The notes beneath the pieces are model-generated. The model did no database searches. It was not told the origin of the DNA and was given only the letters and a program-made list of their open reading frames with translations. Positions 16,407-25,750 of a DNA stretch of 64,000 nt are shown piece after piece (positions within the stretch are counted from its first letter, which is position 1; each line of letters opens with the position of its first letter). Source of the DNA: Haladaptatus sp. R4 (GTDB taxonomy: Archaea > Halobacteriota > Halobacteria > Halobacteriales > Haladaptataceae); the NCBI RefSeq assembly GCF_001625445.1, contig NZ_LWHG01000011.1, forward strand, positions 124,001 through 188,000, read 5' to 3'. Both the position numbers and the translations under genes were made by a program.

Positions 16407-17590
16407 GTGCGCGTAGTCGCCAAGTTCGGGGGCACCAGCCTCGGAAGCGGAGACCGCATCAACCGTGCCGCAGACTCAGTCGCAGCAGCCGTCGAAGCAG
16501 GACACGAAATCGCCGTCGTCGCCAGCGCGATGGGCAACACGACCGACGAACTGCTCGACGAAATCCACTTCGACGCGGACGAACCGGACCGCGCGGAAAT
16601 CGTCAGCATGGGCGAGCGCACGAGCGTCAGGATGCTCAAAGCCGCCCTCTCCGCGCGCGGTGTAAACGCCATCTTCCTCGAACCCGGAAGCGAGCAGTGG
16701 CCGGTCATCACCAACACGCGCGGGGAGGTCAACGTCGAGGAGACGAAAGCGCGCGCCACCGAACTCGCGGCGGAGATGGATGGAGTCGTCCCGATCATCA
16801 CGGGCTTCCTCGCGGAGAACGAGGAAGGAGGCGTAACGACGCTCGGACGCGGCGGCAGCGACACGACGGCGTGATGCTCGGCACGTACATGGACGCCGAC
16901 GAAGTCGTCATCGTCACCGACGTGGAAGGCGTCATGACCGGCGACCCGAGCGTCGTGGAAGGCGCGCGGAACGTCGGCGAGATTACGGTGGACGAACTTC
17001 GAAACCTCTCGTTCCGCGGGGCCGAAGTCGTCGCGCCGTCGGCGCTCTCGTACAAGGACGACAACCTCCACGTCCGCGTCGTCCACTACCAGCACGGCGA
17101 CCTGCTGGCTGGCGGAACGAACGTCACCGGCCAGTTCGAGAACCTCATCGACATGCGCGAGTCGCCGCTCGCCTGCATGACCCTGGCGGGGCGTGCGATC
17201 CGAAACCGTCCGGGTATCCTCGCCGACCTCTCCACCGCGCTCGGTACCGGCAACATCAACATCGACGCCGTGGCGAGCGGCATGGACAGCATCACGTTCT
17301 ACGTGGACACCGAGGAAGCCGAACGCGCCGAGAACATCCTCCATCAGGAGGTCATCGACGAGGAATCGCTCTCCAGCGTGACGGTCGACGACCCGATCGC
17401 CGTGATTCGGGTGACGGGCGGCGAACTCCCCAACGAACCGGGAATCATCCACGAACTCGTTAATCCCATCGCGGAAGCGCACATCAACATCCACGACCTC
17501 ATCACCAGCGCGACCAGCGTCGCCCTGTTCGTGGACTGGGACGACCGCGAACGGACGCTGGAAATCCTCCAAAATCACTTCCAGCAGTAG
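16407..17590 (+). CDS. lysC: Aspartate kinase, frameshifted
   Basis: Aspartate kinase phosphorylates aspartate, the first step to lysine, threonine and methionine. The GTG start at 16407 has GAGGTGG just upstream and yields RVVAKFGGTSLGSGDR, the classic kinase opening. The catalytic domain runs through MGERTSVRML and GFLAENEEGGVTTLGRGGSDTTA, then meets TGA at 16872. Inserting one G (GCG-GTG-ATG instead of GCGTGATG) restores DTTAVMLGTYMDADEVVIVTDVEG in the next frame. The remainder to 17590 contains two ACT domains (LAGRAIRNRPGILADLSTAL and GELPNEPGIIHELVNPIAEA), expected for feedback control. Total length then fits the family, so one missing base is the best reading. Confidence 0.9.
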
Positions 17591-17690
17591 GTCTGCAGTA
17601 GGCCAGCAGTAGGAGCGGCTTCGAAGCCGTTCCCACCGAATCCCATCCACCTCCCGTATCCAATAATCCCATCCGCCTCACGTATCCAAT
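17582..17690. repeat. Short tandem repeats at and after the lysC stop codon
   Basis: Three 11-base units (17582-17614) follow the pattern CWGCAGTAGGN and start inside the last lysC codons, so the TAG stop is repeated in the DNA though only the first is in frame. After 24 bases, a 26-base unit beginning AATCCCATCC occurs twice head to tail (17639-17664 and 17665-17690) with 24 of 26 bases identical. Replication slippage is the simplest origin. The remaining space to 17874 contains no gene I can support. Confidence 0.7.
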
Positions 17691-17874
17691 TCGTGTTCAC
17701 GACACGCGCACGAGTATCGACCGACAGCAATCGTCTGACAGCACGTATTTTCATCCGATCGTGAATCCGTAAATCCCGTCAATCGGGGGTAAATCGCGCC
17801 AGACCGCCCGATATTTCGTCTTCTCGACGTGCATACCACAACGGTAATTACCCAGTTCCATCACACTTCTCACA

Positions 17875-19341
17875 ATGGTGCTCGAATCGTGGTCAATCTC
17901 CGGCCGCGCAGGGCGGCGTCTCATCGTGGCCCTCGGAGGGCTGTACGTCGTTTCCGGTCTCGGAATGCCGTTTTCGCCGTTTGCCCACGATTGGACAGCC
18001 GGTATCGTCTCGATATTCCTCCTCCTCGTCGTCGGCCCGGGGCTCATCCTCCTCTACGCCAGCTATCGATTGCCCCGAACCGAGGTTCGTCCCGACCTCT
18101 TCGGCTCCGTCGCCAAGTGGTGTCTCAGCGGCATCGTCGTGATGCTCGCTATCGTCGCACTCATCGCGCTCCTCATCGACCTCCTGCGACCGGGTAACGT
18201 CCTCATCCTCACGGCGCTCGCCAGCGTCTCGGGTCTCGGAATGGGATTCACCGACGCGCGGGCCGAAACCCGCGCGCTCAACGCCGAGGAACAACGGCTC
18301 GAAGCCGAACGGTACAGCAAGGAACTGAAACGCTACGAGACCATCGTCGAAACCATCAACGACGGTATTTTCGTCATCGACGAGGACGACCGTTTCACGC
18401 TGGTCAACGAAACCTACGCCGAGATGGTCGGCTACGACCGCGAGGAACTCCTCGGCACCCACACGTCGCTGGTCGTCGAAAAGGGAATCGACGACCTTCC
18501 TATCGATGCCCAACGCGAGGTTCTCAGGGACCGCGGCGGGAAGAAGACGTACGATGCCGTTCTGAAAACCTCGTCCGAGGAACTACTCGAAGTAGAAGCG
18601 ACCGTCGGGGGACTTCCAGAAGGGGAGAACGCTCGACACGACCTCGCCGGTGTCGTCCGCGACGTGACCGAGCGAAACGAGCGCGAACAGCAACTCGAAC
18701 GGCAGAACAAGCGCCTCGACAGCTTTGCGAGCATGATCGCCCACGAACTCCGCAATCCGCTGATGATCGGACAGATGTACTGCAACGAACTTCCGGCAGA
18801 GGCGGCGCCACTGGCGGTCGAATACATCACGGAATCGTTCGACCGCATCGAGGACATCATCGACGTGCTGTTGGTCATCACGCAGGGTCACGAGGCGATT
18901 CCCGAGAGTACGCCGGTCGAACTCGCTACCGTGGCGGAGAGCGCGTGGGCGAAGGTGGAAACGTCGAACGCGTCGCTCGACGTTCTCATCGACGCCACGA
19001 TATCGGCGGACGAGACGTACCTCGAACACCTGTTTCGGAACCTGTTCGAAAACGCCATCGAACACGGGGGGAGGGACGTGACCGTCACGGTCGGCGAGCT
19101 AGCGACCGGATTTTACGTGGCCGACGACGGTGCCGGAATCTCGGCCGAGGACGAAGAAACCGTGTTCGAGATGGGGTACACGACGGCGTCGGACTACGGC
19201 GGCATGGGTCTCGGACTGGCGTTCGTCCGGGAACTGTCCGACGTGTACGGGTGGACCTGCTCGCTGACCGACAGCGAGACGGGCGGGGCGCAGTTCGAAT
19301 TCTCCGACGTCACGAAAACGGCGGCGGCGAAGAGCGAGTGA
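17875..19341 (+). CDS. Membrane sensor histidine kinase with PAS domain
   Basis: A 488-residue two-component sensor. Four hydrophobic segments occupy residues about 13-125 with very short loops, so sensing may be within or near the membrane. A coiled linker follows ([20 protein letters not shown]). A PAS domain spans about 155-265 ([24 protein letters not shown]). The kinase core has the H-box [14 protein letters not shown] with His290, the N-box [11 protein letters not shown], and G-boxes VADDGAGI and [12 protein letters not shown]. All catalytic motifs are intact. No response regulator lies nearby, so the partner is unknown. hemL starts about 60 bases downstream on the same strand. Confidence 0.93.
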   Translation: MVLESWSISGRAGRRLIVALGGLYVVSGLGMPFSPFAHDWTAGIVSIFLLLVVGPGLILLYASYRLPRTEVRPDLFGSVAKWCLSGIVVMLAIVALIALLIDLLRPGNVLILTALASVSGLGMGFTDARAETRALNAEEQRLEAERYSKELKRYETIVETINDGIFVIDEDDRFTLVNETYAEMVGYDREELLGTHTSLVVEKGIDDLPIDAQREVLRDRGGKKTYDAVLKTSSEELLEVEATVGGLPEGENARHDLAGVVRDVTERNEREQQLERQNKRLDSFASMIAHELRNPLMIGQMYCNELPAEAAPLAVEYITESFDRIEDIIDVLLVITQGHEAIPESTPVELATVAESAWAKVETSNASLDVLIDATISADETYLEHLFRNLFENAIEHGGRDVTVTVGELATGFYVADDGAGISAEDEETVFEMGYTTASDYGGMGLGLAFVRELSDVYGWTCSLTDSETGGAQFEFSDVTKTAAAKSE

Positions 19342-19402
19342 ACGACGGACTTCCACGCACCTCTCGACACAAACTTTACGGGGGAGTCCGAACCGGCCGA
19401 AC

Positions 19403-20743
19403 ATGAACCGCGAGCGCTCTCGAAACCTGTACGACCGTGCGCTGTCAGTAACGCCGGGCGGCGTCAATTCGCCCGTTCGGGCCGTCAGACCGTATCCATT
19501 CTTCGTGCAACGCGGCGACGGGGCACACGTCGTCGACGCGGACGGGAACAAGTACATCGACTACGTGATGGGCTACGGACCGCTGCTGCTGGGCCACGAC
19601 ATGCCCGACCCCGTGCAGTCGGCGGTGCAATCCCAACTCGCCGACGGGCCGATGTACGGCGCACCGACGGAGGTCGAGGTGGAACTCGCGGAGTTCGTCA
19701 CCCGGCACGTCCCGAGCGTCGAGATGATCCGCTTCGTCAACAGCGGGACGGAAGCGACCAGTTCGGCTGTGCGCCTCGCCCGCGGCTACACCGGCCGCGA
19801 CAAAATCGTCGTCATGCAGGGGGGCTACCACGGCGCACAGGAATCGACGCTCGTGCAGGGCAACGCGGGGATGGCCTCCGAACCGAGTTCGAACGGGATT
19901 CCGGCGGTGTTCGCCGAGGAGACGATCACGCTCCCGTTCAACGACGTCGAAGCGGCGCGCGAACTGTTCGAAGAGAAGGGTGACGAAATCGCCTGCGTCC
20001 TCACCGAACCGCTTCTCGGCAACTGCGCCAGCGTCCCGCCGGTGGATGGCTATCTGGAGACCCTCCGCGAGTTGACCGAGGACCACGGCTCCCTCCTGAT
20101 TTTCGACGAGGTGATGACCGGGTTCCGAATCGGCGGGTTGCAGTGTGCACAGGGCAAGTTCGGCATCACGCCCGACCTGACGACGCTGGCGAAGGTCATC
20201 GGCGGCGGCTTTCCCGTCGGAGCCATCGGCGGCCGGGCCGAAATCATGGAGCAGTTCACACCGACCGGCGACGTGTTCCAAGCGGGCACCTACTCCGGCC
20301 ATCCCCTCTCGTTGACCGCCGGACTCGAAACCCTTCGCTACGCCGCGAAACACGACGTGTACGACCACCTCAGCGGACTGGGCGACCAACTTCGCTCGGG
20401 GTTGACCGACATCCTCGCGGACCGTGCGCCCGAGTACACCGTCGTCGGGATGGACAGCATGTTCAAGGTCATCTTCACCCGCGACGGGCCGCGCGACCTG
20501 TCGGGGCAGTGCGAAGCGGGATGCGTGCAGGACCCCGACTGTCCCCGGTTCGACTACTGCCCGAAGGACAAGGGCGACGTGAACCGCGCCGAAACCGAGC
20601 GCTGGGAACGCCTCTTCTGGCCCGCGATGCTCGACGAGGGCGTCTTTTTGACGGCCAACCAGTTCGAATCCCAGTTCCTCAGTTACGCTCACACCGAGGA
20701 GGACGTCGAGGCGACGCTGGAAGCGTACAAGGAAGCGTTGTAA
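19403..20743 (+). CDS. hemL: Glutamate-1-semialdehyde 2,1-aminomutase
   Basis: A 446-residue PLP enzyme that converts glutamate-1-semialdehyde to 5-aminolevulinate, the precursor of haem and cobamides. Motifs: GGVNSPVRA near the N terminus, [27 protein letters not shown] and [15 protein letters not shown] with the PLP lysine at 264. Near residues 370-400 is an insertion, [17 protein letters not shown], with four cysteines, not part of the bacterial enzyme as I know it. It suggests a structural metal or Fe-S site (inference). Two other haem genes, hemC and hemD, start about 3 kb downstream but are separated by unrelated genes. Confidence 0.96.
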   Translation: MNRERSRNLYDRALSVTPGGVNSPVRAVRPYPFFVQRGDGAHVVDADGNKYIDYVMGYGPLLLGHDMPDPVQSAVQSQLADGPMYGAPTEVEVELAEFVTRHVPSVEMIRFVNSGTEATSSAVRLARGYTGRDKIVVMQGGYHGAQESTLVQGNAGMASEPSSNGIPAVFAEETITLPFNDVEAARELFEEKGDEIACVLTEPLLGNCASVPPVDGYLETLRELTEDHGSLLIFDEVMTGFRIGGLQCAQGKFGITPDLTTLAKVIGGGFPVGAIGGRAEIMEQFTPTGDVFQAGTYSGHPLSLTAGLETLRYAAKHDVYDHLSGLGDQLRSGLTDILADRAPEYTVVGMDSMFKVIFTRDGPRDLSGQCEAGCVQDPDCPRFDYCPKDKGDVNRAETERWERLFWPAMLDEGVFLTANQFESQFLSYAHTEEDVEATLEAYKEAL

Positions 20744-20811
20744 TCTACCGATATTTTCCCAATCTCCTATCAGTCAGAAGGTTACTCAGTACTCTCTGTA
20801 CTACCTCCTGT

Positions 20812-21036
20812 ATGGCAGTTTTCAGATCCCTCGTCTTCGCGCTGATTTCGGGCGTGCTCAGCGGTTTCCTGGTGACGTTTTCGGTCGCCTTCTACCGAAC
20901 CATCCGGTTCCGGTTTCGACCTGAATCGCCGTGCCCTACTCCCTCTCTTGTTCGCGTGGGTCTGAAGCACGTGCGGCGGCGAGTGCTTCCAACACGTCCG
21001 TCTTCGACAGTTCCGTTCCCGCATACGGGTCGGTGA
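20812..21036 (+). CDS. Possible small membrane protein
   Basis: An ATG at 20812 opens a 74-residue frame whose first 30 residues form one good transmembrane helix (VFALISGVLSGFLVTFSVAF) followed by basic residues. The C-terminal half is arginine/proline rich and overlaps the 3' end of the convergent Nudix gene by about 100 bases, which argues that only the front half, or nothing, is coding. No ribosome binding site is seen. Weak candidate. Confidence 0.3.
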   Translation: MAVFRSLVFALISGVLSGFLVTFSVAFYRTIRFRFRPESPCPTPSLVRVGLKHVRRRVLPTRPSSTVPFPHTGR

Positions 21037-21475
21037 CCGCTTCGAAGGGCTCGGTACCGTCGAATGCGCTCGCCCGTTCGACCGCACGAGCCATCCGTGC
21101 GGAAAACGTCGCTTCCAACCGCTCGGCGGCCGTCTCGGGCGAGACCCACTCGTAGTCGTCGTGCTCGTGATTCGGGTTCACGTCCGTCTCGTCGGTTTCA
21201 CATCGGTAGACGAGCGTCACCATCGGATTCCCGGTCTCGGCATCCATCCACCCGCCGTACGCCGCATCAACCGGCGGCCCGACCCTGGCGTCTACGGCTA
21301 ACTCTTCCCGCAGTTCGCGGCACAGACCCCCGACGAGCGTTTCCCCGTATTCGAACCGGCCACCCGGTGGCTCCCAGTGATCCCCGGATTTCGTCACCAG
21401 TACGTTCCCGTCGGGACCGAAGAGGATCGCTTTCTGCGTGATTTGGCCGACGTACTGCTCGCGCTTGTCAGTCAT
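20936..21475 (-). CDS. Nudix hydrolase
   Basis: A 179-residue protein from ATG 21475 (MTDKREQYV); an upstream in-frame start at 21526 would add 17 residues that look non-native. The Nudix box is intact: GRFEYGETLVGGLCREL followed by REEL, matching G-x5-E-x7-RE-U-x-EE. These enzymes hydrolyse nucleoside diphosphates linked to another group; the substrate cannot be told from sequence. Residues EHDDYEWVSPETA are typical of the C-terminal domain. The last 20 residues are a charged tail. Monocistronic, with an AT-rich upstream region. Confidence 0.9.
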   Translation of the reverse strand: MTDKREQYVGQITQKAILFGPDGNVLVTKSGDHWEPPGGRFEYGETLVGGLCRELREELAVDARVGPPVDAAYGGWMDAETGNPMVTLVYRCETDETDVNPNHEHDDYEWVSPETAAERLEATFSARMARAVERASAFDGTEPFEAVTDPYAGTELSKTDVLEALAAARASDPREQERE

Positions 21476-21671
21476 ATGTTGTTTACTCGCTCCCTGGAAT
21501 TTCAATCTAATGCTCGATGAAATCAACTCAAAAGGTGAACGAATACTCCCTATTTACTACTATTATTGCTGTGGTTTTGGAAACGCTGTCACTCGTTTAA
21601 TCATTCGAACAAATTCCGTGAAATTCTAGACCGCTTATTCTCGACGAAATAGTAGGATACCTCGCGTGATA

Positions 21672-21986
21672 ATGTTGGACGAACAATTGGATATTCTCTC
21701 GGACGCTCGACGGCGCGACCTGTTGCTCGCTTTGTCGAACGAGACGCCACGGACCGTTCGGACGAATACGGCCGCTATTCAGCGAACCGAGGAACGACGA
21801 GATGCGACACGGATGTATCACATACATCTCCCTAAACTGGAAGATTGCGGGTATATATGTTGGAATAAGGAGACCGAACGTGTGACGAAAGGGCCGAAGT
21901 TTGCGGAAATACAACCACTACTTGAACTCGTAACCGAGTACGAGGAAGAATATCTGGATTCTGTCTCACCTTGTGACTCCCTCTGA
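21672..21986 (+). CDS. Small winged-helix regulator of the DUF7344/ArsR-like type
   Basis: A 104-residue protein that starts MLDEQLDILSDARRRDLLLAL, the standard opening of haloarchaeal ArsR-like winged helices often labelled DUF7344 (from memory). The recognition region continues RMYHIHLPKLEDCGYICWNK, where an H-x-HLPKLED strand-helix is characteristic, and ends with FAEIQPLLELV. It probably binds DNA; target unknown. The ATG at 21672 was chosen over GTG 21666. The gene and its flanks are noticeably AT-richer than the surrounding core genes, which suggests transfer or relaxed selection. Confidence 0.75.
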   Translation: MLDEQLDILSDARRRDLLLALSNETPRTVRTNTAAIQRTEERRDATRMYHIHLPKLEDCGYICWNKETERVTKGPKFAEIQPLLELVTEYEEEYLDSVSPCDSL

Positions 21987-22415
21987 CTGTTGATCACAGG
22001 CGTCACAGAGACAGCACGGAGTGACGATTGGTTGGGACCCTGTCGTACTCCGTGCCAACTACTTATTCGTACTACCTTGGTATAACCTTACTGTGATTAT
22101 CCGGGTGAACAATCTGAGATTTGATGTGTGCGGTGATGTAATTTTACTTCGAATGAGGGCGTGCTAGCCTTCAATTCATATTTATTGTGGCGTATTACTG
22201 TCTTGTTATTAAAATCACATCCCCGTTCCATCTTGTCTCCCCCAATCTCGTTTCTCACGGTGCGATTACATGTGATGGATGTTTGATGACATTTGTGTGC
22301 GAGATGTTCATACATACTGAACTACTACTATACCCCTGTTAACCGAACGACGACGATTCTGTCAGGTGGGTTCGTCTTATTGGACAGGAACTGACTTGTG
22401 AGGGGCGGTAAAACA
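21987..22415. other. AT-rich intergenic region with a 9-bp inverted repeat
   Basis: About 430 bases with no supported gene. GCACGGAGT (22014-22022) and ACTCCGTGC (22047-22055) are exact reverse complements separated by 24 bases, able to form a stem-loop just after the DUF7344 gene; it may be a terminator or a structured RNA. The rest (22080-22400) is AT-rich, with several TATA-like stretches before the TrmB-family gene. Confidence 0.5.
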
Positions 22416-23291
22416 ATGAGAGCAGAGCCGGAAACCCCGGTCACATGGTTGGGACCCATGAAGGACGAATCAAATCATCAGCAGGCAGTCGAATTGTTAC
22501 AGCAGCTTGGGTTGAAAGAGTACGAGGCAAGGTGTCTCGTGGCGTTGTCACGCCTTCCAAAGGGAACGGCCAAGGAGATCAGCGACATTTCGGACGTTCC
22601 TCGAACGCGTGTTTACGACGCGATTCGAGTGTTGGAGAGCAAGGGACTCGTCGAAATCCAGCACTCGAACCCACAGAGATTCCGTGCCGTTCCTATCGAG
22701 GAGGCGGCCGAAACGCTCCGCCAGGAGTACGAATCGCGAACGGAGACGCTGGTCGAGTCGATAAACGAAATCGAACCCGTGCAGTCGGACGAGGACGACC
22801 AAACGACTCACGAGGTTTGGTCGCTGGACGGAACGTCGGCCGTTCGAAATCGCACACAGCAACTCATCGACACTGCTGACGAAGAACTCGTCCTCGTCAT
22901 CGGTCACGAAGCCGCCATCACGCCTGACTTGATCGAACAGCTACAAGAGACGTACACGAGTGGCATTCATGTTCTCGTCGGTACGCCGAACGACGCGATA
23001 CGCGACAGAATCCGGCAAGAGATTCCGGACGCTACCGTCTTCGTTTCGGGGTTGGAGTGGATCGACAGTTCGTCGATTCGGGAATCCGACGATACGGTCA
23101 TCACGAGTATGCTGCTGGTCGATGGGGAGACGATTCTGGTCAGTTCGGCTCACGAAACGGATACCGGCACGGTCACCGAAGAGAAGGCCGTGTTCGGTCG
23201 TGGATTCGACAACGGAATCGTCGTCATCGCTCGGCGACTGATGGCAACTGGGCTGTTCTCGACCGAAGAGCCGAAAATCGCGGACGAATAA
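22416..23291 (+). CDS. TrmB-family transcriptional regulator
   Basis: A 291-residue protein from ATG 22416, which has GAGGGGCGG about ten bases upstream; ATG 22458 (MKDESN) is an alternative closer to the fold. The N-terminal winged helix is typical of TrmB: LLQQLGLKEYEARCLVALSR, then PRTRVYDAIRVLESKGLVEI. The C-terminal half (about 135-280) is the TrmB effector-type domain (EVWSLDGTSAVRNRTQQLI, ELVLVIGHEA, GIHVLVGTPND). Known relatives control sugar or energy metabolism, but no sugar gene adjoins, so the target is open. Confidence 0.88.
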   Translation: MRAEPETPVTWLGPMKDESNHQQAVELLQQLGLKEYEARCLVALSRLPKGTAKEISDISDVPRTRVYDAIRVLESKGLVEIQHSNPQRFRAVPIEEAAETLRQEYESRTETLVESINEIEPVQSDEDDQTTHEVWSLDGTSAVRNRTQQLIDTADEELVLVIGHEAAITPDLIEQLQETYTSGIHVLVGTPNDAIRDRIRQEIPDATVFVSGLEWIDSSSIRESDDTVITSMLLVDGETILVSSAHETDTGTVTEEKAVFGRGFDNGIVVIARRLMATGLFSTEEPKIADE

Positions 23292-23297
23292 CTGATC

Positions 23298-23621
23298 TCA
23301 TTCCGACGGCTCGGAACCGTCCGACCGCACGCAAATTCCCCCGTCACTTCGAATGGTTACGTGGTACCCATAGTACTCGAAGGAGACGGTACTTTCCCCG
23401 CCAAACTCCGACGTTCGCGGTCGAACTATCGAATCCAGTGAATCCGGGTCGACGTGCTCGTACAACGGTTCGAGTTCGCTTTGCGGACGATTTTCTATCG
23501 TCGCTATCGTTTCTGCGATGGCGATACTGGGTGACGTGGAGGACCAATCGTACTGAACGCGTGTCGTATTCGAATCGGCTTCCGAATCGTCCTCGTCGAT
23601 TGGTGACTCCTCTCCACTCAT
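23298..23621 (-). CDS. HalOD1 output-domain protein
   Basis: A 107-residue protein from ATG 23621 (a GTG at 23630 is upstream in frame). It matches the HalOD1 pattern: SPSIAIAETIATIENRPQSE, then LEPLYEHVDPDSLDSIV, then VSFEYYGYHVTIRSDGGICV. The domain is restricted to haloarchaea and sometimes follows receiver domains; its biochemical role is not established. Here it is free-standing. It is convergent with the TrmB-family gene, with only six bases between stops. Confidence 0.88.
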   Translation of the reverse strand: MSGEESPIDEDDSEADSNTTRVQYDWSSTSPSIAIAETIATIENRPQSELEPLYEHVDPDSLDSIVRPRTSEFGGESTVSFEYYGYHVTIRSDGGICVRSDGSEPSE

Positions 23622-23876
23622 GGTATTCACTTCATACGAACCTAAGAGACATAAGAGTAGTGTGATTATGTGAGTTAACTACCACCTTCGAACAACGCAT
23701 TTGGGCCGCGATTCGGACGTATCGAAGGTAGTTCGGACGCTCGTCGGCATCGTCGACCGAAGAGACGTTCGAATCATCGTCCCGCTTCATATTCGTGCAA
23801 CCCTCATCAACTTCGACAGACGACCGCCGAAACGGGTTGCGAAGGTGGTTTCAATGTCGGGGTCTCACTGTCGGAT

Positions 23877-24977
23877 ATGAGCCATCGAGGAAAGGAACTC
23901 CGTCTCGCTACACGAGGGTCCGACCTCGCCATTCGACAATCGGGAGAGGTAAAGGCGGCACTGGAAGACCGCCGGTACTCCGTCGAACTGGTGGAAGTAG
24001 CAACCACGGGGGACCAACTGGACGACGCACTCATCACGGAACTGGGAAAGACCGGCGCGTTCGTCCGTGATCTGGACCAACAGGTGTTGGACGGCGACGT
24101 GGACGGCGCGATTCATTCGATGAAGGACATGCCGACCGAGCATCCGAACGAACTCATCGTCGCGGCCGTCCCCGAGCGTGCGAGCGCGAACGACGTCCTC
24201 GTGACGCCCGACGGCAAGCCGATCGACGCGCTTCCCGACGGTGCGGTCGTCGGCACGTCGAGTCTCCGGCGGAAGGCCCAACTGCTGAATTTCCGTCCCG
24301 ACTTGACCGTCGAACCGCTCCGCGGCAACGTCGATACGCGAATCGAGAAGCTCCTCGCGCCGGTTCTTCAAGCGGAACACGAGGAGCGAACCGAGGAGGA
24401 AAAGGAACGAAAGGGCCACGTCGGCAAGAAGGACAGCTACGAATTCCCGTACGACAAGAACATAGACGAGTGGTTCAACGACCTCTCGGAGGTCGGACGC
24501 GGCGCGCTCGAACGCGACGTCGAAACGGAGTACGACGCCATCGTCCTCGCCGAAGCGGGACTCCAGCGCAGCGGTCTCGCCCATCACGTCGAGTACGACA
24601 GACTGCCGCCGAAGCAGTTTGTCCCCGCGCCGGGACAGGGTGCGCTGGCGGTCATGACGTTGGACTCGGAACTCGCTCACGACCTTCATACCGTCCTCGA
24701 TCACCCACGGACGCGGGTCGAGACGACCGTCGAGCGAACGATCCTCCGTGAGTTGAACGGCGGTTGCATCGCCCCGATCGGCGTCCACAGCATCATTCAA
24801 GGCGAAAACGTCCACGTGGACGTACAGGTGTTCAGTCAGGACGGCTCCGAGGCCATCTCCCTCAAACGCGACGTGCCGGTCGAAACGCACGTCACCGGTG
24901 CGAAGCAGGTGGCGAACGAACTCGCCGAGCGTGGCGCCCGCGACCTCATCACGGAAGCCCGCGAAGGGAGCGAGTGA
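23877..24977 (+). CDS. hemC: Hydroxymethylbilane synthase (porphobilinogen deaminase)
   Basis: A 366-residue enzyme that polymerises four porphobilinogens into hydroxymethylbilane. Motifs: LRLATRGSDLAIRQSGEV at the N terminus, HSMKDMPTEHP, GTSSLRRKAQL, LRGNVDTRI, and NGGCIAPIGV with Cys297, which holds the dipyrromethane cofactor. It is longer than bacterial HemC because of a charged insertion at about residues 163-195 (EERTEEEKERKGHVGKKD), a trait I associate with haloarchaeal versions. hemD follows two bases after the stop, so the two form an operon. Confidence 0.96.
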   Translation: MSHRGKELRLATRGSDLAIRQSGEVKAALEDRRYSVELVEVATTGDQLDDALITELGKTGAFVRDLDQQVLDGDVDGAIHSMKDMPTEHPNELIVAAVPERASANDVLVTPDGKPIDALPDGAVVGTSSLRRKAQLLNFRPDLTVEPLRGNVDTRIEKLLAPVLQAEHEERTEEEKERKGHVGKKDSYEFPYDKNIDEWFNDLSEVGRGALERDVETEYDAIVLAEAGLQRSGLAHHVEYDRLPPKQFVPAPGQGALAVMTLDSELAHDLHTVLDHPRTRVETTVERTILRELNGGCIAPIGVHSIIQGENVHVDVQVFSQDGSEAISLKRDVPVETHVTGAKQVANELAERGARDLITEAREGSE

Positions 24978-24979
24978 CG

Positions 24980-25723
24980 ATGAAGGTCGCCGTATTCCGG
25001 CCGGACGACGAACGCCTCGACGAGGCGGTGGAACTGTTGGAATCGCTCGACGTGAACCCCGTTCCGGACCCAATGCTGGCAGTTCATCCGACGGACGAAA
25101 CGCCGCGCCACGCCGATTTCGTCGTTCTGACGAGCAAGACGGGTGTCGAACTCGCCGACAAGAACGGCTGGAATCCCGGCGATACGACCGTCTGTGCCAT
25201 CGGCGAACGTACCGCCGCGACGCTCCGCGAGTACGGTTACGACGTCGACATCGTCCCGGACGAGTACTCCTCGCGGGGACTCGTCGCGGCGCTCGCCGAC
25301 CGCGTCGATGGAAAGTCCGTCGAAGTCGCCCGCAGCGACCACGGCAGCGACGTGTTGACCGACGGCTTGGCGGACGCCGGTGCCGATGTCCACGAGACGG
25401 TGCTGTACGAACTCGTCCGGCCGAACGAGGCCGGTCGTTCGGCGGAACTCGCCGCCGACGGTGACCTCGACGCCGCCTTGTTCACGTCATCGCTCACGGT
25501 CGAACACTTCCTCGCCGCCGCCGGAGACCGGGGCGTCCGGGACGAGGTAATGAACGCGCTGGACGACGTTCTCGTCGGTGCCATCGGTGCTCCGACGAAC
25601 GACACCGCCCGCGAGCACGGTGTTCGCGTCGATGTCGTCCCCGACACTGCTTCCTTCGACCGATTAGCGGAGGAGGCCGTCGCCCGCCTCCACGACGAAC
25701 CGAACGACGAGGCCCAAGTTTAA
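24980..25723 (+). CDS. hemD: Uroporphyrinogen-III synthase
   Basis: A 247-residue protein that starts at ATG 24980, two bases after hemC. HemD inverts ring D while closing hydroxymethylbilane to uroporphyrinogen III. Sequence conservation is always weak in this family; the recognisable parts are VAVFRPDDERLDEAVELL, ADFVVLTSKTGVELA, VCAIGERTAATLREYG, LFTSSLTVEHFLAAAGD and VGAIGAPTNDTAREHGV. Order, length and the operon with hemC make the call secure. The next gene begins 27 bases downstream and may be read through. Confidence 0.93.
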   Translation: MKVAVFRPDDERLDEAVELLESLDVNPVPDPMLAVHPTDETPRHADFVVLTSKTGVELADKNGWNPGDTTVCAIGERTAATLREYGYDVDIVPDEYSSRGLVAALADRVDGKSVEVARSDHGSDVLTDGLADAGADVHETVLYELVRPNEAGRSAELAADGDLDAALFTSSLTVEHFLAAAGDRGVRDEVMNALDDVLVGAIGAPTNDTAREHGVRVDVVPDTASFDRLAEEAVARLHDEPNDEAQV

Positions 25724-25750
25724 ATCCGAGAACGTGACAAGGATGTTCCC

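Noticed and set aside
16697-17590. Second, independent gene for the C-terminal half of aspartate kinase
   Set aside because: Its first part is the shadow frame of the catalytic domain; one missing G joins both halves into a normal enzyme.
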